64,000 nucleotides of DNA from Pocillopora verrucosa (taxonomy: Eukaryota > Cnidaria > Anthozoa > Scleractinia > Pocilloporidae). This document shows, piece by piece, positions 22,975 through 33,975 of this stretch; the first letter of the stretch is position 1; the number at the start of each line of letters is the position of its first letter. The notes beneath the pieces were generated by a model. The model saw only the letters and a list, made by a program, of their open reading frames with translations, made no database searches and had not been told where the DNA came from. The stretch covers positions 31,370,134-31,434,133 of the forward strand of contig NC_089314.1 of NCBI RefSeq assembly GCF_036669915.1. The letters run 5' to 3'. A program made the translations under genes and the position numbers.

Positions 22975-25900
22975 GATCACCTTCTTGTACAGCTCCTGGT
23001 TTTCCGTTCGATAATTCTTGCAAAAATCTACTTTAAGTGACTTGTGCTGATTCTGTTGATGGATCCAAGCCGCTTATTTATGAGTAAAAATCGAACAAAA
23101 GCAAAGGAGGCTATTGTGGTAAAACAAATAAACTCTTCGTCCGATTGAGGAGCTGGTAGGTAACTCTTGAAAGATTTAAACTTAGTCTTGTCCCATTAGG
23201 GGATTTCCAAGAGCTCTATAGAGAAGGAGACAATACTTTTCAACATAAGAAAGCTGGTTATAAACAAAGGAAGCTTATAGACATTGCATGCAAGGAAAAG
23301 ACTGCATCCGAGTGGAATCAGTCATCAAAGTGCATAATCATTGACTTTACATCCGAATAGCCTCAGTTGACCCCAAAACTATAAAAGGATTATCAATCGT
23401 CATGTTGAGTGTTACAAAATCACAAAGAGCGAAAAAATATAATTACTTCCTTAAAACCCAAGGCTCATGGCTGGTAAAACATGATTGGCTTTCTTCATAA
23501 ATGCTTAATTTGAAAAGGTGGCTTTGATGGAAAATGTAAATATCAGAGGATAGAGTGGGATCTGTAATCCGCGATCCGATTTCACAAAAAGACATTTCTT
23601 AAATTTAATTCACAACAATCATTTACTATGAAGGAAGAATACTGCCTGCATGGAGCCTCCTTTGATAATTACATTAATCATAATAATAATATTGGTAATG
23701 ATTAAAATGATCATTACATGGTTGAACTTTAATTAAGGAAAAAGTTGATTAGCCTGTTCCTATCAATATTAGAAAATCTGTTCTGAAATATTTCTCCACA
23801 TTGGAAAAAGGATTTTCCCTTACGCATGCACGCTCGTCCCAGCCTATTTTGAGCTTTAATCACCCGTCTTTATGGTTGAGAACCGAGGATGGTGTAGTAC
23901 ACGATTTGCCAACATTTATGGAGAGAACACGTTAGAACGCCGATGAACTAAACTGAAGAATTTTTTGAGGTAGATACACACTAAAAACTTTCTCTACAAA
24001 TATGAACTGCTAGTACCTTGTAAATATGTCTCCTAAAATTAACTTCTTCCTCTCCTCTTTCTGCTCAGGTATATCAGCGACCCATTATTGGTAGGTCGAG
24101 CTTCGACTAATGGCCACAGCTTTGTATTACCTGTGCGTTATGGCAGTTTATCAACAACTGACCTATGGCGAGGCAAAATGAACAACAACTCGCTCAACAG
24201 CGTGCCCGTCCACGCTCGGCAGATTTATTTTGTTTAGAAGAAACTGAAATGTCTGGATGATGAGAAAAAGGACGTTGTTTAAACTCATGTGCACATTGAA
24301 ACTTAATTATTTTTGCCAGAATAGTTTACTTTTAAATTAACGTTTGTTTATTTTGTGTTCATACGTTTTGATCGCCCTATGAATTTACCGGCTGTGATAA
24401 ACACTTTACTTCTTGGTTAATACACTCAGCCCTGTGAAAAAGAAAACATTTGTAGCTTAGCACGCCTTTCTGCTGAGAACAGCCTTTTCTGGTCAGGGCC
24501 AAGACGGTAGTTAAGGAGAGACTCAACAGCAGTTCTTACACAATGTATTGTCATGCCAAGGATTATGTTAGCTCCTTGATTTAAATAAGTTCTTCAATAG
24601 GGGGTTTTAGCTTTCAAACTACAACTTGAACAAGTTTGATGATATTCAAAAAAGGTTAATTTTGAGTTCTGTTCACCAGGTCTCGCCAGATCTGCTGTCG
24701 TGATCGAACACCACGTTAAAAATACTGTTCGCAAAGCGGCCTTTGGGGACCGATCACCGAATTCAGCGTTGATTTCACATATTTTTTAATGTAGACTACA
24801 ATTCTAGGTAGCATTTACAACCCCGATATCACAGATGCACTTCAAAAAAACTTTCTTGTCACATGACTCGGAGTTGGGAGTTTAAATTTTGCTCACAGTT
24901 TCATTTTTCTTGTACGCATGACTCCATCCACCGATTGAACAAACGTTTCACGTGGACAAGATTTTTCTTTCCAAATTATTTTTTCCTCAGTTTTCCTTTA
25001 AACGTTTCATATAAAACAAATCAATGTCACATCCCTTCAATCCAAGCTCCACGTTAACTGAAAACTTTGTGTTTAGTATTCATCCTAAGGAGTCGAAAGG
25101 CTGATTAAATTCAGTTTCATTGGAACAGATCTTTGTATCCCTTGTTTTGGGGATACATTCATGGACTTGAGACTGAAGTTTAAAACGAAGTTCAAGGAAA
25201 AAAAAAATTCAAATTTGAATTGTTTATGTTGCCCCATTTAGGGACATTGCTCTTAAGAAGATTATTGCTGTCAAATCTTCTGCTCTATAACCATACATAA
25301 CAACAGGTCAGGTTAACAATTTCATTCACTAAATGGAAGTTTTTTTTTCAACGTGCGGGACCATTTCTCATCGGATTTGGCAGAAAAGCTTTAATGAGAA
25401 TTAATGCCTGTTGGCTCAAATAAATGACGGAAGGGCCTCGGAAAACTGTGAATATCCATCATTTTTCGGACATCAAGTTTTAATTAGGAAGTTTGCAGAA
25501 CTCTCAATTTTTGTACAAGGATGCCATTTTAAAGACTCTAAGTGAGTAAATGTTGAGAAGATAAATGGCACCTTGGCAACTCACTGTATCAACTCCGGAT
25601 GCCGGGGTGAAAGGACTGACGAAATCTCAATCTCTCACTCAGGAAAGGCCTGGTGAACAGAATGAATGGTAACTTCATATTCCACAGCTTGAAAAGAGCA
25701 GAAACCAGTGAAAATAACAATAACTTGTGGTTACTTGTTCCAATTTTTTTTTTCTTTTTTCAGATTTGACTGGCAATTTAAAATGAGATGTTAATGACAC
25801 GTTTACAAGTGGCAGCTGCAAGACATTTAAGTCCTGCATACATTCACGGGAAAGTTAATTTGCTCCTATTGTGTTTATATAACTCTTATATCACTTAGTT

Positions 25901-28282
25901 GCGAATAATAAAACTGGTAAACAAGTTTTTGATTAGTTGCCGATCACGGTAAACATCCAAAACTTAAAATGATTCACAAGTCTTTTATGCAGCCTTCTGT
26001 GCCTGGTAGTAACTGCCTCTCATTAACACCTTTCTTCATTAAAACTTAACTCAGAACTCGAACGTACCTTAACGGATTTTCTCGTAAACCACAGCCAAAA
26101 ATACAGCTGTTTTTGACCCTTCTTGGTGAATCTAGTCTTAAGAGTGTCATTTAACGAAATTTCTTTCTCTAACATTTTTGAATGCTTTGGAATTTGGTCA
26201 TTTACCTCTGTGGCTGCTGGTACACTGCAGTAAAAAGATTCTGCTTCTTACAGGCTCAAATTTAAAAGTAAAATTTATCTAGCAATAACTTCCATCATAT
26301 GACAGAGCTATTACGACTACCTCCAATCATCGGAGGTGGCTAAGGCGTACTTTTAATTTAGATAAAGTGTGAACTAGAAGGAAACATTATTCATAGTTTT
26401 ACTTTTATATTTTCCGTTAATTGTTAGAAGCCCGTTGCTTTTTCACTTTCATCCTAAACTCATTCTTAGCTAGCCTTGATGTAAAATCGTTGTTCGTTTG
26501 TCTAGTGATAAATACCAAGCATCTTATCTCGCGACTGTTTTTACTTCTAAAATTTACTCCAGACCAAATATAGTAGCTCTCGTGTTTTAGGATTTAAGAC
26601 GAAGGCGTTTATCATTTAAATTGTAAGTTTGATTGCAGTGAATCGCTAAATATGCGTGCTCTTCTCGATAATCGAAAGAAAATTCCAGCAAGTGATTACA
26701 ACTGATGGGTCGGACTAAAATTGATCAGAGAGACTCGCCAATTGATTCAACTTGGACTGCATGTGGGCGGTGTTCTACTCAAGACCAGTGCATTAGTGAA
26801 GAAGAAATTGTTTGCTTGTTTTGCAAATTGACAAAAAGAAAAGTCAAGGAGATTTGCTAGGCTAGGAAAATTTAACGAAGATACTTGTCAGATAATTTAC
26901 ATTAGAAGATGATCGAGCAGGCCCTTAAAGAAAACGAAAACAAGGAAAAATTTATCGATTTTTCCAAAAACGCTAACAAGTATAATTTATCGCACGTAAA
27001 ATGATTTTTTTACTTAAAAGTTTGGATGATGTAAGTCAAACCTTGAAAATAAGATTTATTCTGAGCTTAAATTTGATAACTTAAAAACAAACGGAAAACC
27101 ATGCACTTCACGTTCTTAAAGTTCGGTTTCAAATTACCAAAATATCATGATTTTTTCTTTTTTACGTTCGTAGATGTACATAATTCACAATTTTGAACAA
27201 ATTTCTGAATTCATCAAAGTCTAATTAGATATCATTGAAAGTCTTTGCTTGAAAATTTTAAAGTAATTGTTTACACGTGCAGGGATGTTCTGTACCGAAC
27301 GATCTTATTCCACAATAAAAGCAAAAAAGTCAAGTTTGGAAGCAATGTTTCTCAAACCGCCAGGAATTCAAGATTTCAGGCCAAATTTACATCATCTTCA
27401 AGGGTTACAGAAGATTAACTTAATATAAACACCTTCAATGGTTGAAAAGTAAAATCGGCAGAAACCGTGACAACTTTTTTTCCCTCGAAAACTCCTTTAT
27501 TTTACAATGGCCTTAAAATCTGTCCTCTGTTTTTGAATTGCGCTACAGAATATTTCCCAATGGAAAAACATGTTTACTTCTTTATTAAATTTAAGGTGTA
27601 AAACAGATTTTAAATAAATTGAAAACAACATCTGTTCCACAAAAAAAGTTGATGACAGTTTCTATGTCTGAAAAAAATATTCTCGCAATAGTGAACAAGC
27701 ATTAAATCTTCTGGAGATCGGAGATTTCCATTAAGCATTTTTCCTGTCGCACTTTTTCACCACAGAAAGCTCCAGTTAACTTTAGTGACTCTTTAAAAAT
27801 CTTAGTTTTTAAATGAATCACCTTGTTTAGAATGCTTCATCAACTGGACAAAGATGCTGCGATGAATTATTCGAACTAATGTCCACCGCAAAGGTGAGGT
27901 AAACTTAAGACTTATGTCATTCAGTTGCCGCTAATCCAACATTGATGAGCCACCTTTGTTTGCAAGTTTACTTGTTTGTCACATTTAAAGGATGGAAAAG
28001 TCATTATTCCTCTTACCAAGCTTTTCTCAAACGCCCGTTAATGGTTATGTTAGCATTAACTGTCAGGGAGTATAAGCCAGCCTGCGTGGGGGCCGCTTAA
28101 TTGTTATTTCATGAAAGTTCATTTATTGCAATCAGCAGTGATGAAGGCATATTTCACACATCTTTTGTTTGGGTTGGCAATAAAAAGGCAGCTTCGATTC
28201 AAAAACAGAACTGTACCACGATAATCAATAAAGATTCGAAGCCGATTGTCAAAGTGACCGTAGCACCTACAGAGAAGAAGTC
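22975..28282. other. 5.3 kb without a supported gene, genes D to E
   Basis: The only protein-like stretch is a plus-strand open frame at about 24070-24235, after a good acceptor (CTTTCTGCTCAG|G). In one phase it reads YISDPLLVGRASTNGHSF and onwards to a TAG; in phase 0 it is a 13-residue tail (VYQRPIIGRSSFD). No first exon was found, so it is not called. The gene E TATA box lies near the right end at 28071. Confidence 0.45.
28071..28076 (+). promoter_or_regulatory. TATA box of peptide gene E
   Basis: GGGAGTATAAGCC, 212 bp upstream of the gene E ATG. This implies a 5' UTR longer than those of its paralogues. Confidence 0.4.
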
Positions 28283-31200
28283 ATGCAGAAAACCTTGGCA
28301 CTTTTCCTTGTTGTTTCAATCGTTATTTCTGTGGCTAACCTTCCTACATCCCATGGAATTTCTGCCGGAGGCTCGACTTGGAAAAGGGCTTTAGAGGTTT
28401 GGAAAACCTTATCCTTGTTTTATTTATTTGAATTGAACACTTGATCATTACCGAGTTACCATTTTTAAGGAAGGTTTTTAAGCTGAATTCTGAAAATCTG
28501 TTTTTTATTTTGGCTAGGGAGGAGGAAATAAATTATAGAGATCTTAAATTATTCAATTTTCAAAGATTTTAAATACAACAAGGCAACATTAGAAAACATT
28601 GAAACAAGAGATGATGTTTCTTTTACAAAAACAGCTACCTCAATTTAATATTCTCAGCCTTGTCCAATTTTCCAAGCACAGAGACATAAATTTTGTCGCA
28701 GTCAAAACACAGCTAGAAACCAACAGAGTTCTTAAATGTAGTGTTGTTTTTCAATAGAAGTTTCCTAAAAATTTACACCCATGTAAGTCGTTTTAATTAA
28801 AAAAACCGAAAAAGCTACTTTCACACCTCGGTGGAAAAGACTGAGAGCAGATAGTGTTGCGAGGCAGTGACGAGCGGCATAAACGTTGAAATACAAAAGG
28901 ATTTCATCAAAACGTATTTATTAGAGTGTAGCAAGATTTTCGTCATCATAAAATTGATACCGACCCTGAAAAATTTTACAAAAATGTTTTGATTTCGAAA
29001 AGAAAGTCATCCATTTCGTCCAAATCATTATTTAAGACTACTATGCTTTTAAATCAAAATTTGAGTAAACCAAATTATTACTTGGTTGGATTTTTCATTT
29101 TTTATGAAAAAAATCAACTGAACCGATGAAAAAAAAATCATTTTTAAATATATGTCAAAATATTGGAAAACGAATCGAATTTCAATTTTTGGAGGATTAC
29201 CTCATGGTCTGAGCATTTTACCATGAATATATGTTGGGCTTAAAATGGGGAAAAAACCCTTCACACTGAGGAAAAAGATTCCAGCCTGACGGTAATTTAA
29301 AACCGAAAGTAATGAATTACATTGTACTACATTTTCAAACGGAAAATCTTACGAGGTGACTCTTTTCTTTTGGCCGTCATGACAAAATATTGCTTTGATT
29401 ACATCGCTGACGCGATTAACAACGTATTAATTTATTCCTGTTGTTATCATAAAGGGACATTGGCTAAGTATTTTCTGCCACGTGTGCCCAGAAAACTTAT
29501 TGTTAAACACTCATTTGACCTTAAACGATCTGACCCTTTCACTCCAACGACGGATCAACTATTACGCTCTTTGCGGCATTCAAGCATCACCCAGTAAAAA
29601 GGGAACAGGAATAACACTGCCTATCTGTTAAGGGTTGTAATCCTGGTAAAACTCCAATTACTCTATGAGGAAATGTATGGTAGATATAGAGAGGAAAGGT
29701 CCTTATTACTGAGATATTGGTGGGTTAAAGGTTAAGCTTACATTTACAGGCAACTCACGTAGGGTCTGTTTCTCAAAGGCCAAGTAGCATTACTGACTAG
29801 GACAGAGCATACCGACTTTTTTTTGTTCCTGTATAAGAATCATCCGTACTTTGACAGGATAACCACGACGGCAACGGCAATTTTAATGTAGCGATACACA
29901 ACGTTTATTGAGCAGAGAACAATACATCTGTACGTGCCACTTTAAAAGCCTTTGTGCATATCTTAGCCCATAAGCGAATGGACAACGAGACATCACTACT
30001 TCAGTAATGTGTAGTCTGAGATCAAGAACCGCGCCGAATGCAAACTGTTAGGGTTTTCATTTCGAATCTAAAGCTTCATTTGCATGTTATGCTGAAGAGA
30101 AAATCTTGCTCGTTAAGACGCGAAAATAAAAACAATGTGCTCATCGGGATTTATTTTGAAAAAGTGGAAGTTCATTTTCAAACAGACATTTTCTCGGGCT
30201 TTGCCATCTTTGTATCTTTTAAGATGATTCCTCAGAAGAAAAACTTATCGAAAAATTTGTTTTTTAATTTCCTTATATTTTCACTACCAATGCCTTTTAC
30301 GAAAAGTACAAAAAAAAAATTGATCACCGTGCTTATTTAAGAAATATAAGGGGCAAAACGCATCCCATTCGTGACCGTACTGGCACTAACCACGCGCGTC
30401 ATTTCATTGGTCCACAGCTCATTTTGCGGTGGCTAGAATCAAGGGTTTTTAAAGTAACTCTTGAAAAAAACTTGATGGGTAGACAGTCTCATGCGTTTGA
30501 AAAAATTTGATACATGATTTGAGGAAAAATTACGTACTTTTAAATAACATCGACACAAACGTTTTTGGAGTCGTTCCTTTCAAGGTCATAATTTGCATCC
30601 TCGAGTAACGGGCTTTCGTGCATGCTTTTAGATTATATCTTTTTTTACCCTTCGATGAATTTTATTGTTATTTCTAGTAAGTCATTGTGCTCGTTCAGTA
30701 GCTGGAGACCACTGCATCTCTTCACCTGGTCCGATGATTGAAAAACATTATAGTGTTCTCGGAATGCGCGGACGCTCATTCGCCTAATAATGTGATTTTT
30801 AAGCACAGTACAGGTTGTGCAGTGCAATACTGAAGAGTCACCTTGAATTCTTTTCGTACGAGGATGGGATCATTTTCAGAAAATAAACTTTTTCGACCTT
30901 TTGGTGGCTGAGTTTTTCATTGTTGAACACCATGATGAAACATGTTACGAGTCTAACTTGTTTGATCCACCACGGGGTAAATGACAAATATGACAGAAAA
31001 AAAAATACAGAAAATAATGTGATAGCTTTTAGATAGATTTAAAGAAAACGCTGGGAAAAAATCATGACAAAAAAATATCTGACATGAATGCAATCTTTAT
31101 CCTTGTATTATTATGGAATTTTCAATTGAAAGAATTTCCCCCTGAAAAAATATTTACTTACAAATCAGAAGCCTTTCTTATTAGAATGTTTTCTATTCCA

Positions 31201-31303
31201 GGCGATCAAAGAAAAGAGAGTCTTATGCAGCGCACTTGTACAGCATTGCAAGCACGAGTTGAAGGAAGACTCTGAAGCCCATGCGCCTTTTAAGGAGAGC
31301 TGA
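28283..31303 (+). CDS. Peptide gene E: ISAGGSTW secreted peptide precursor with C-x6-C exon
   Basis: Exons 28283-28396 (38 codons) and 31202-31303 (33 codons plus stop), phase 0 (TTAGAG|GTTTGG ... TATTCCAG|GCGATC); 71 residues. The signal peptide is 1-25 (ends PTSHG). Mature sequence: ISAGGSTW-KR-ALE, then AIKEKRVLCSALVQHCKHEL and KEDSEAHAPFKES. The first Cys is exon 2 codon 9 and the second comes six later (Cys47, Cys54), followed by K-x-E as in gene B. The closest relative is gene B on the opposite strand. The intron is the longest of the group (2.8 kb). It contains open frames at 29322-29597 (+), 30038-30340 (+) and 30645-30827 (-) that I could not support. Confidence 0.82.
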
Positions 31304-32426
31304 TGTCCAGCGGCTAACCATATAGCTCATGTAACATACACAATGTGAAAACTTTGTCAGATTTGCAAAACTATTTCATTGTACATTAAGACAGAATCAA
31401 TAAAAATACCAAGCACGGATTTCTTTACTATGATCTGATTCCGAGCTTACCCGTCCTTCACTTGATTGTAGAGCCTTTCCAAACCGTGTCTTCAGCCGAA
31501 AAAGGTGTTGAAGACCGCACAACCCTTGCACCATGATCGATAAAGTTGGTAAAAGTATCAAACTTTGCTACTAGCGTCGCCCAATTTTTTTCCTAATTAT
31601 ACTCAAAATTTCGTTGTTTCAATTTTTTTTCTGTGGATAAACTTCGCTATTGTAAAAACCAAAAAGCAACTTTTGAAACCATTCAAAATGTCTAATCCTA
31701 TCGTTGGTAGTGACATGAAATTTCCTGACCAATCAAGCGGCCGTTTTCTTCTCGTTTCCCTTGGCCGGTCGATGGCATTTTGTTGCCTGTAGGCTATATC
31801 CAGGGACGAAACAATCTTACCTTTAAGTCTATTGACTTCCCTAGACGAGGACAGGGGAGTAACCAGGATTTTTCAAAAGGAGTGAGGGTCACACTGTGTC
31901 GTACAGAGGGTACTCACCAGATTTTCATGTCGCCTCCACGCTGTGTTTTACTTAATGTGACAAAAAAGGCTTACAAAGAGGGGAGTTGAGGGCACCAAAG
32001 GACCCCTCCACCTCCCCCCCCCTCAGTTCAGTATTCCTGTAATCTTTATCGGTTTGCCCCCCTCAATTAATATGAATAAAAGTACGCGGAGCCTTGAAAT
32101 TGCGGGCAAATAAAAAAAGTTCTCTTGCCGCTGGTGTTCAGTATATATCATAGCGTTCAATATATTTTTCATTCCGTCTTTATTCAATGTTATCTCATAG
32201 GTTGAAACTTTGTTTATTTTTGAACACAAATCTCCGCTATAAATTCCGAAATTAAATAATGTCATGATTAAACTATTGGCAATTCACAAATTATTAAAAT
32301 TAATTCCAGTTTATCGAGTTCCCTCAGTATTATTAAACAACTTCCTTAAACTCAAATAACATTCTTCCACAGTTGTATCCAAATCTGGAATTTCTTAGGA
32401 TGGACAATGGAATGACGGCATCAATC
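31304..32426. other. Intergenic, gene E to NP1
   Basis: One minus-strand open exon-like stretch at 31451-31534 (ATG, 28 codons, MVQGLCGLQHLFRLKTRF onwards, donor GGACGG|GTAAGC) has no downstream exon and is not called. A short C-rich tract (CCTCCCCCCCCCTC) lies near 32010. Otherwise nothing. Confidence 0.45.
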
Positions 32427-33377
32427 TCAACTCAGTTCTCTTTTTCCAGCCTTTTTTCCCGCAAACCCAGTATTTCTATAGACGTTTGGTGGTATGGCTG
32501 CATCAAATTCAACTTCTCTTTTTCCAGCCTTATTTCCAGCATACCCAGTATTTCTAAAGACGTTTGGTGGTATGGCTGCATCAAATTCAACTTCTCTTTT
32601 TCCGGCTTTATTTCCAGCAAACCCAGTATTTCTAAAGACGTTTGGTGGTACGGCTGCATCAAATTCAACTTCTCTTTTTCCAGCCTTATTTCCAGCATAC
32701 CCAGTATTTCTAAAGACGTTTGGTGGTATGGCTGCATCAAATTCAACTTCTCTTTTTCCGGCTTTATTTCCAGCAAACCCAGTATTTCTAAAGACGTTTG
32801 GTGGTATGGCTGCATCAAATTCAACTTCTCTTTTTCCGGCTTTATTTCCAGCAAACCCAGTATTTCTAAAGACGTTTGGTGGTATGGCTGCATCAAATTC
32901 AACTTCTCTTTTTCCAGCCTTATTTCCAGCAAACCCAGTATTTCTAAAGACGTTTGGTGGTATGGCTGCATCAAATTCAACTTCTCTTTTTCCAGCCTTA
33001 TTTCCAGCAAACCCAGTATTTCTAAAGACGTTTGGTGGTACGGCTGCATCAAATTCAACTTCTCTTTTTCCGGCCTTATTTCCAGCAAACCCAGTATTTC
33101 TAAAGACGTTTGGTGGTATGGCTGCATCAAATTCAACTTCTCTTTTTCCGGCTTTATTTCCAGCAAACCCAGTATTTCTAAAGACGTTTGGTGGTACGGC
33201 TGCATCAAATTCAACTTCTCTTTTTCCGGCTTTATTTCCAGCAAACCCAGTATTTCTAAAGACGTTTGGTGGTACGGCTGCATCAAACAAAGCTGCGTCA
33301 TCACCTCTTTTCTCCTCCTCAGAGTACGCACTCAGCCATAACAGAGATATTTGCAACAGAATAATTAGGAGATACAT
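32427..33377 (-). CDS. NP1: amidated neuropeptide-type precursor with eleven 26-residue units
   Basis: Single coding exon of 316 residues. Signal peptide 1-18 (MYLLIILLQISLLWLSAY), short spacer SEEEKRGDDAAL, then eleven tandem units filling 31-316. Each starts FDAA, continues [V/I]PPNVFRNTG[F/Y]AG and ends N-K-A-GKR-EVE. The last ends KKAGKRELS and stop. GKR after every unit gives an amidated Ala C-terminus by convertase cleavage and Gly-directed amidation (established for neuropeptides). In cnidarians N-termini are often made by cleavage after acidic residues, and X-Pro-Pro ends resist trimming. So I infer mature peptides near [V/I]PPNVFRNTGFAGNKA-NH2. The ATG directly follows an acceptor (TTTCCTAG|CATG). 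A 5' UTR exon with donor AAGACAG|GTAATA at 33844 and a TATA-like element fit. Relative: NP2. Confidence 0.85.
   Translation of the reverse strand: MYLLIILLQISLLWLSAYSEEEKRGDDAALFDAAVPPNVFRNTGFAGNKAGKREVEFDAAVPPNVFRNTGFAGNKAGKREVEFDAAIPPNVFRNTGFAGNKAGKREVEFDAAVPPNVFRNTGFAGNKAGKREVEFDAAIPPNVFRNTGFAGNKAGKREVEFDAAIPPNVFRNTGFAGNKAGKREVEFDAAIPPNVFRNTGFAGNKAGKREVEFDAAIPPNVFRNTGYAGNKAGKREVEFDAAVPPNVFRNTGFAGNKAGKREVEFDAAIPPNVFRNTGYAGNKAGKREVEFDAAIPPNVYRNTGFAGKKAGKRELS
32430..33287 (-). repeat. 78 bp coding minisatellite, 11 units
   Basis: Eleven head-to-tail units of exactly 78 bp, each encoding one 26-residue precursor unit. Variation is confined to a few sites (Val/Ile, Phe/Tyr, Asn/Lys and silent changes), implying recent unit homogenisation. 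Because 78 is divisible by three, other frames on both strands are open for 300 codons. Those frames are by-products. Confidence 0.95.
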
Positions 33378-33843
33378 GCTAGGAAACCAAAAAGAAAATC
33401 GCGGCTATTAATTAATGAAAGTTTTTTTACACACAATTTTCGCTTAGAGTATTTAGATCTTCAAATAAATAAAATCACGTTGTAAACCCTTCAACAGAGA
33501 ATTTAGGATTTTCAAAACAACAATTTTGACTCATCCTTGAGGCTTTAAGAAAAATAAGTTTTGTTTTTCTACTTTAGGGGTAGCTCATCTGTCAACTGAC
33601 TTGAATGCTCTAAAAAAATTATAAATGGCAAATTTTAGTCACCAACAAAATAATTTTTCTAGCAACATTTGAAAATCATACCTTTGCCACAATTTTCTGA
33701 GTTAAATTTTGCAATTTCCCTGTCATCCACAGGGTACTTTTTAAGGAAAACGTTTTGCATCTGAAAATTTCTTCACAAGATGGCTTCCAAAATCCCATAG
33801 GAAGTCGATTACATATATTTTTTTATATTCAAGAAGCTATTAC

Positions 33844-33975
33844 CTGTCTTGAATTCAGGTGTAGTGTTTCTTTCTTGCTCCAGTTGCCGGAACTGTAATT
33901 TCAGCGTTTGAGGCGGCTCAGAGTTAAAAGACAGACTTCTTCCTTTTGCTGTTACTGCCCAACTCCTATTATATG
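33844..33975 (-). promoter_or_regulatory. NP1 promoter and 5' UTR exon
   Basis: The minus strand has CATATAATAGG (about 33976-33966). About 100 bp of GA-rich leader follows, ending in a donor AAGACAG|GTAATAGC (exon end 33844). The intron 33379-33843 ends at the acceptor one base before the NP1 ATG. The transcription start, about 33940, is inferred from TATA spacing. Confidence 0.5.

Noticed and set aside
29322-29597. 91-codon plus-strand frame inside the gene E intron
   Set aside because: It begins at a TTG, with its first ATG well inside and no coding signature.
31451-31534. Minus-strand 28-codon ATG exon with a good donor (MVQGLCGLQHLF onwards)
   Set aside because: No convincing downstream exon; the only nearby phase-0 candidate (minus strand, about 30778) gives an 11-residue tail.
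32373-33411. Long plus-strand and second minus-strand frames (about 300 codons each) across the 78 bp repeat
   Set aside because: They are by-products of a repeat length divisible by three. Only the minus-strand frame 32427-33377 has a signal peptide, GKR sites and a splice acceptor before its ATG.
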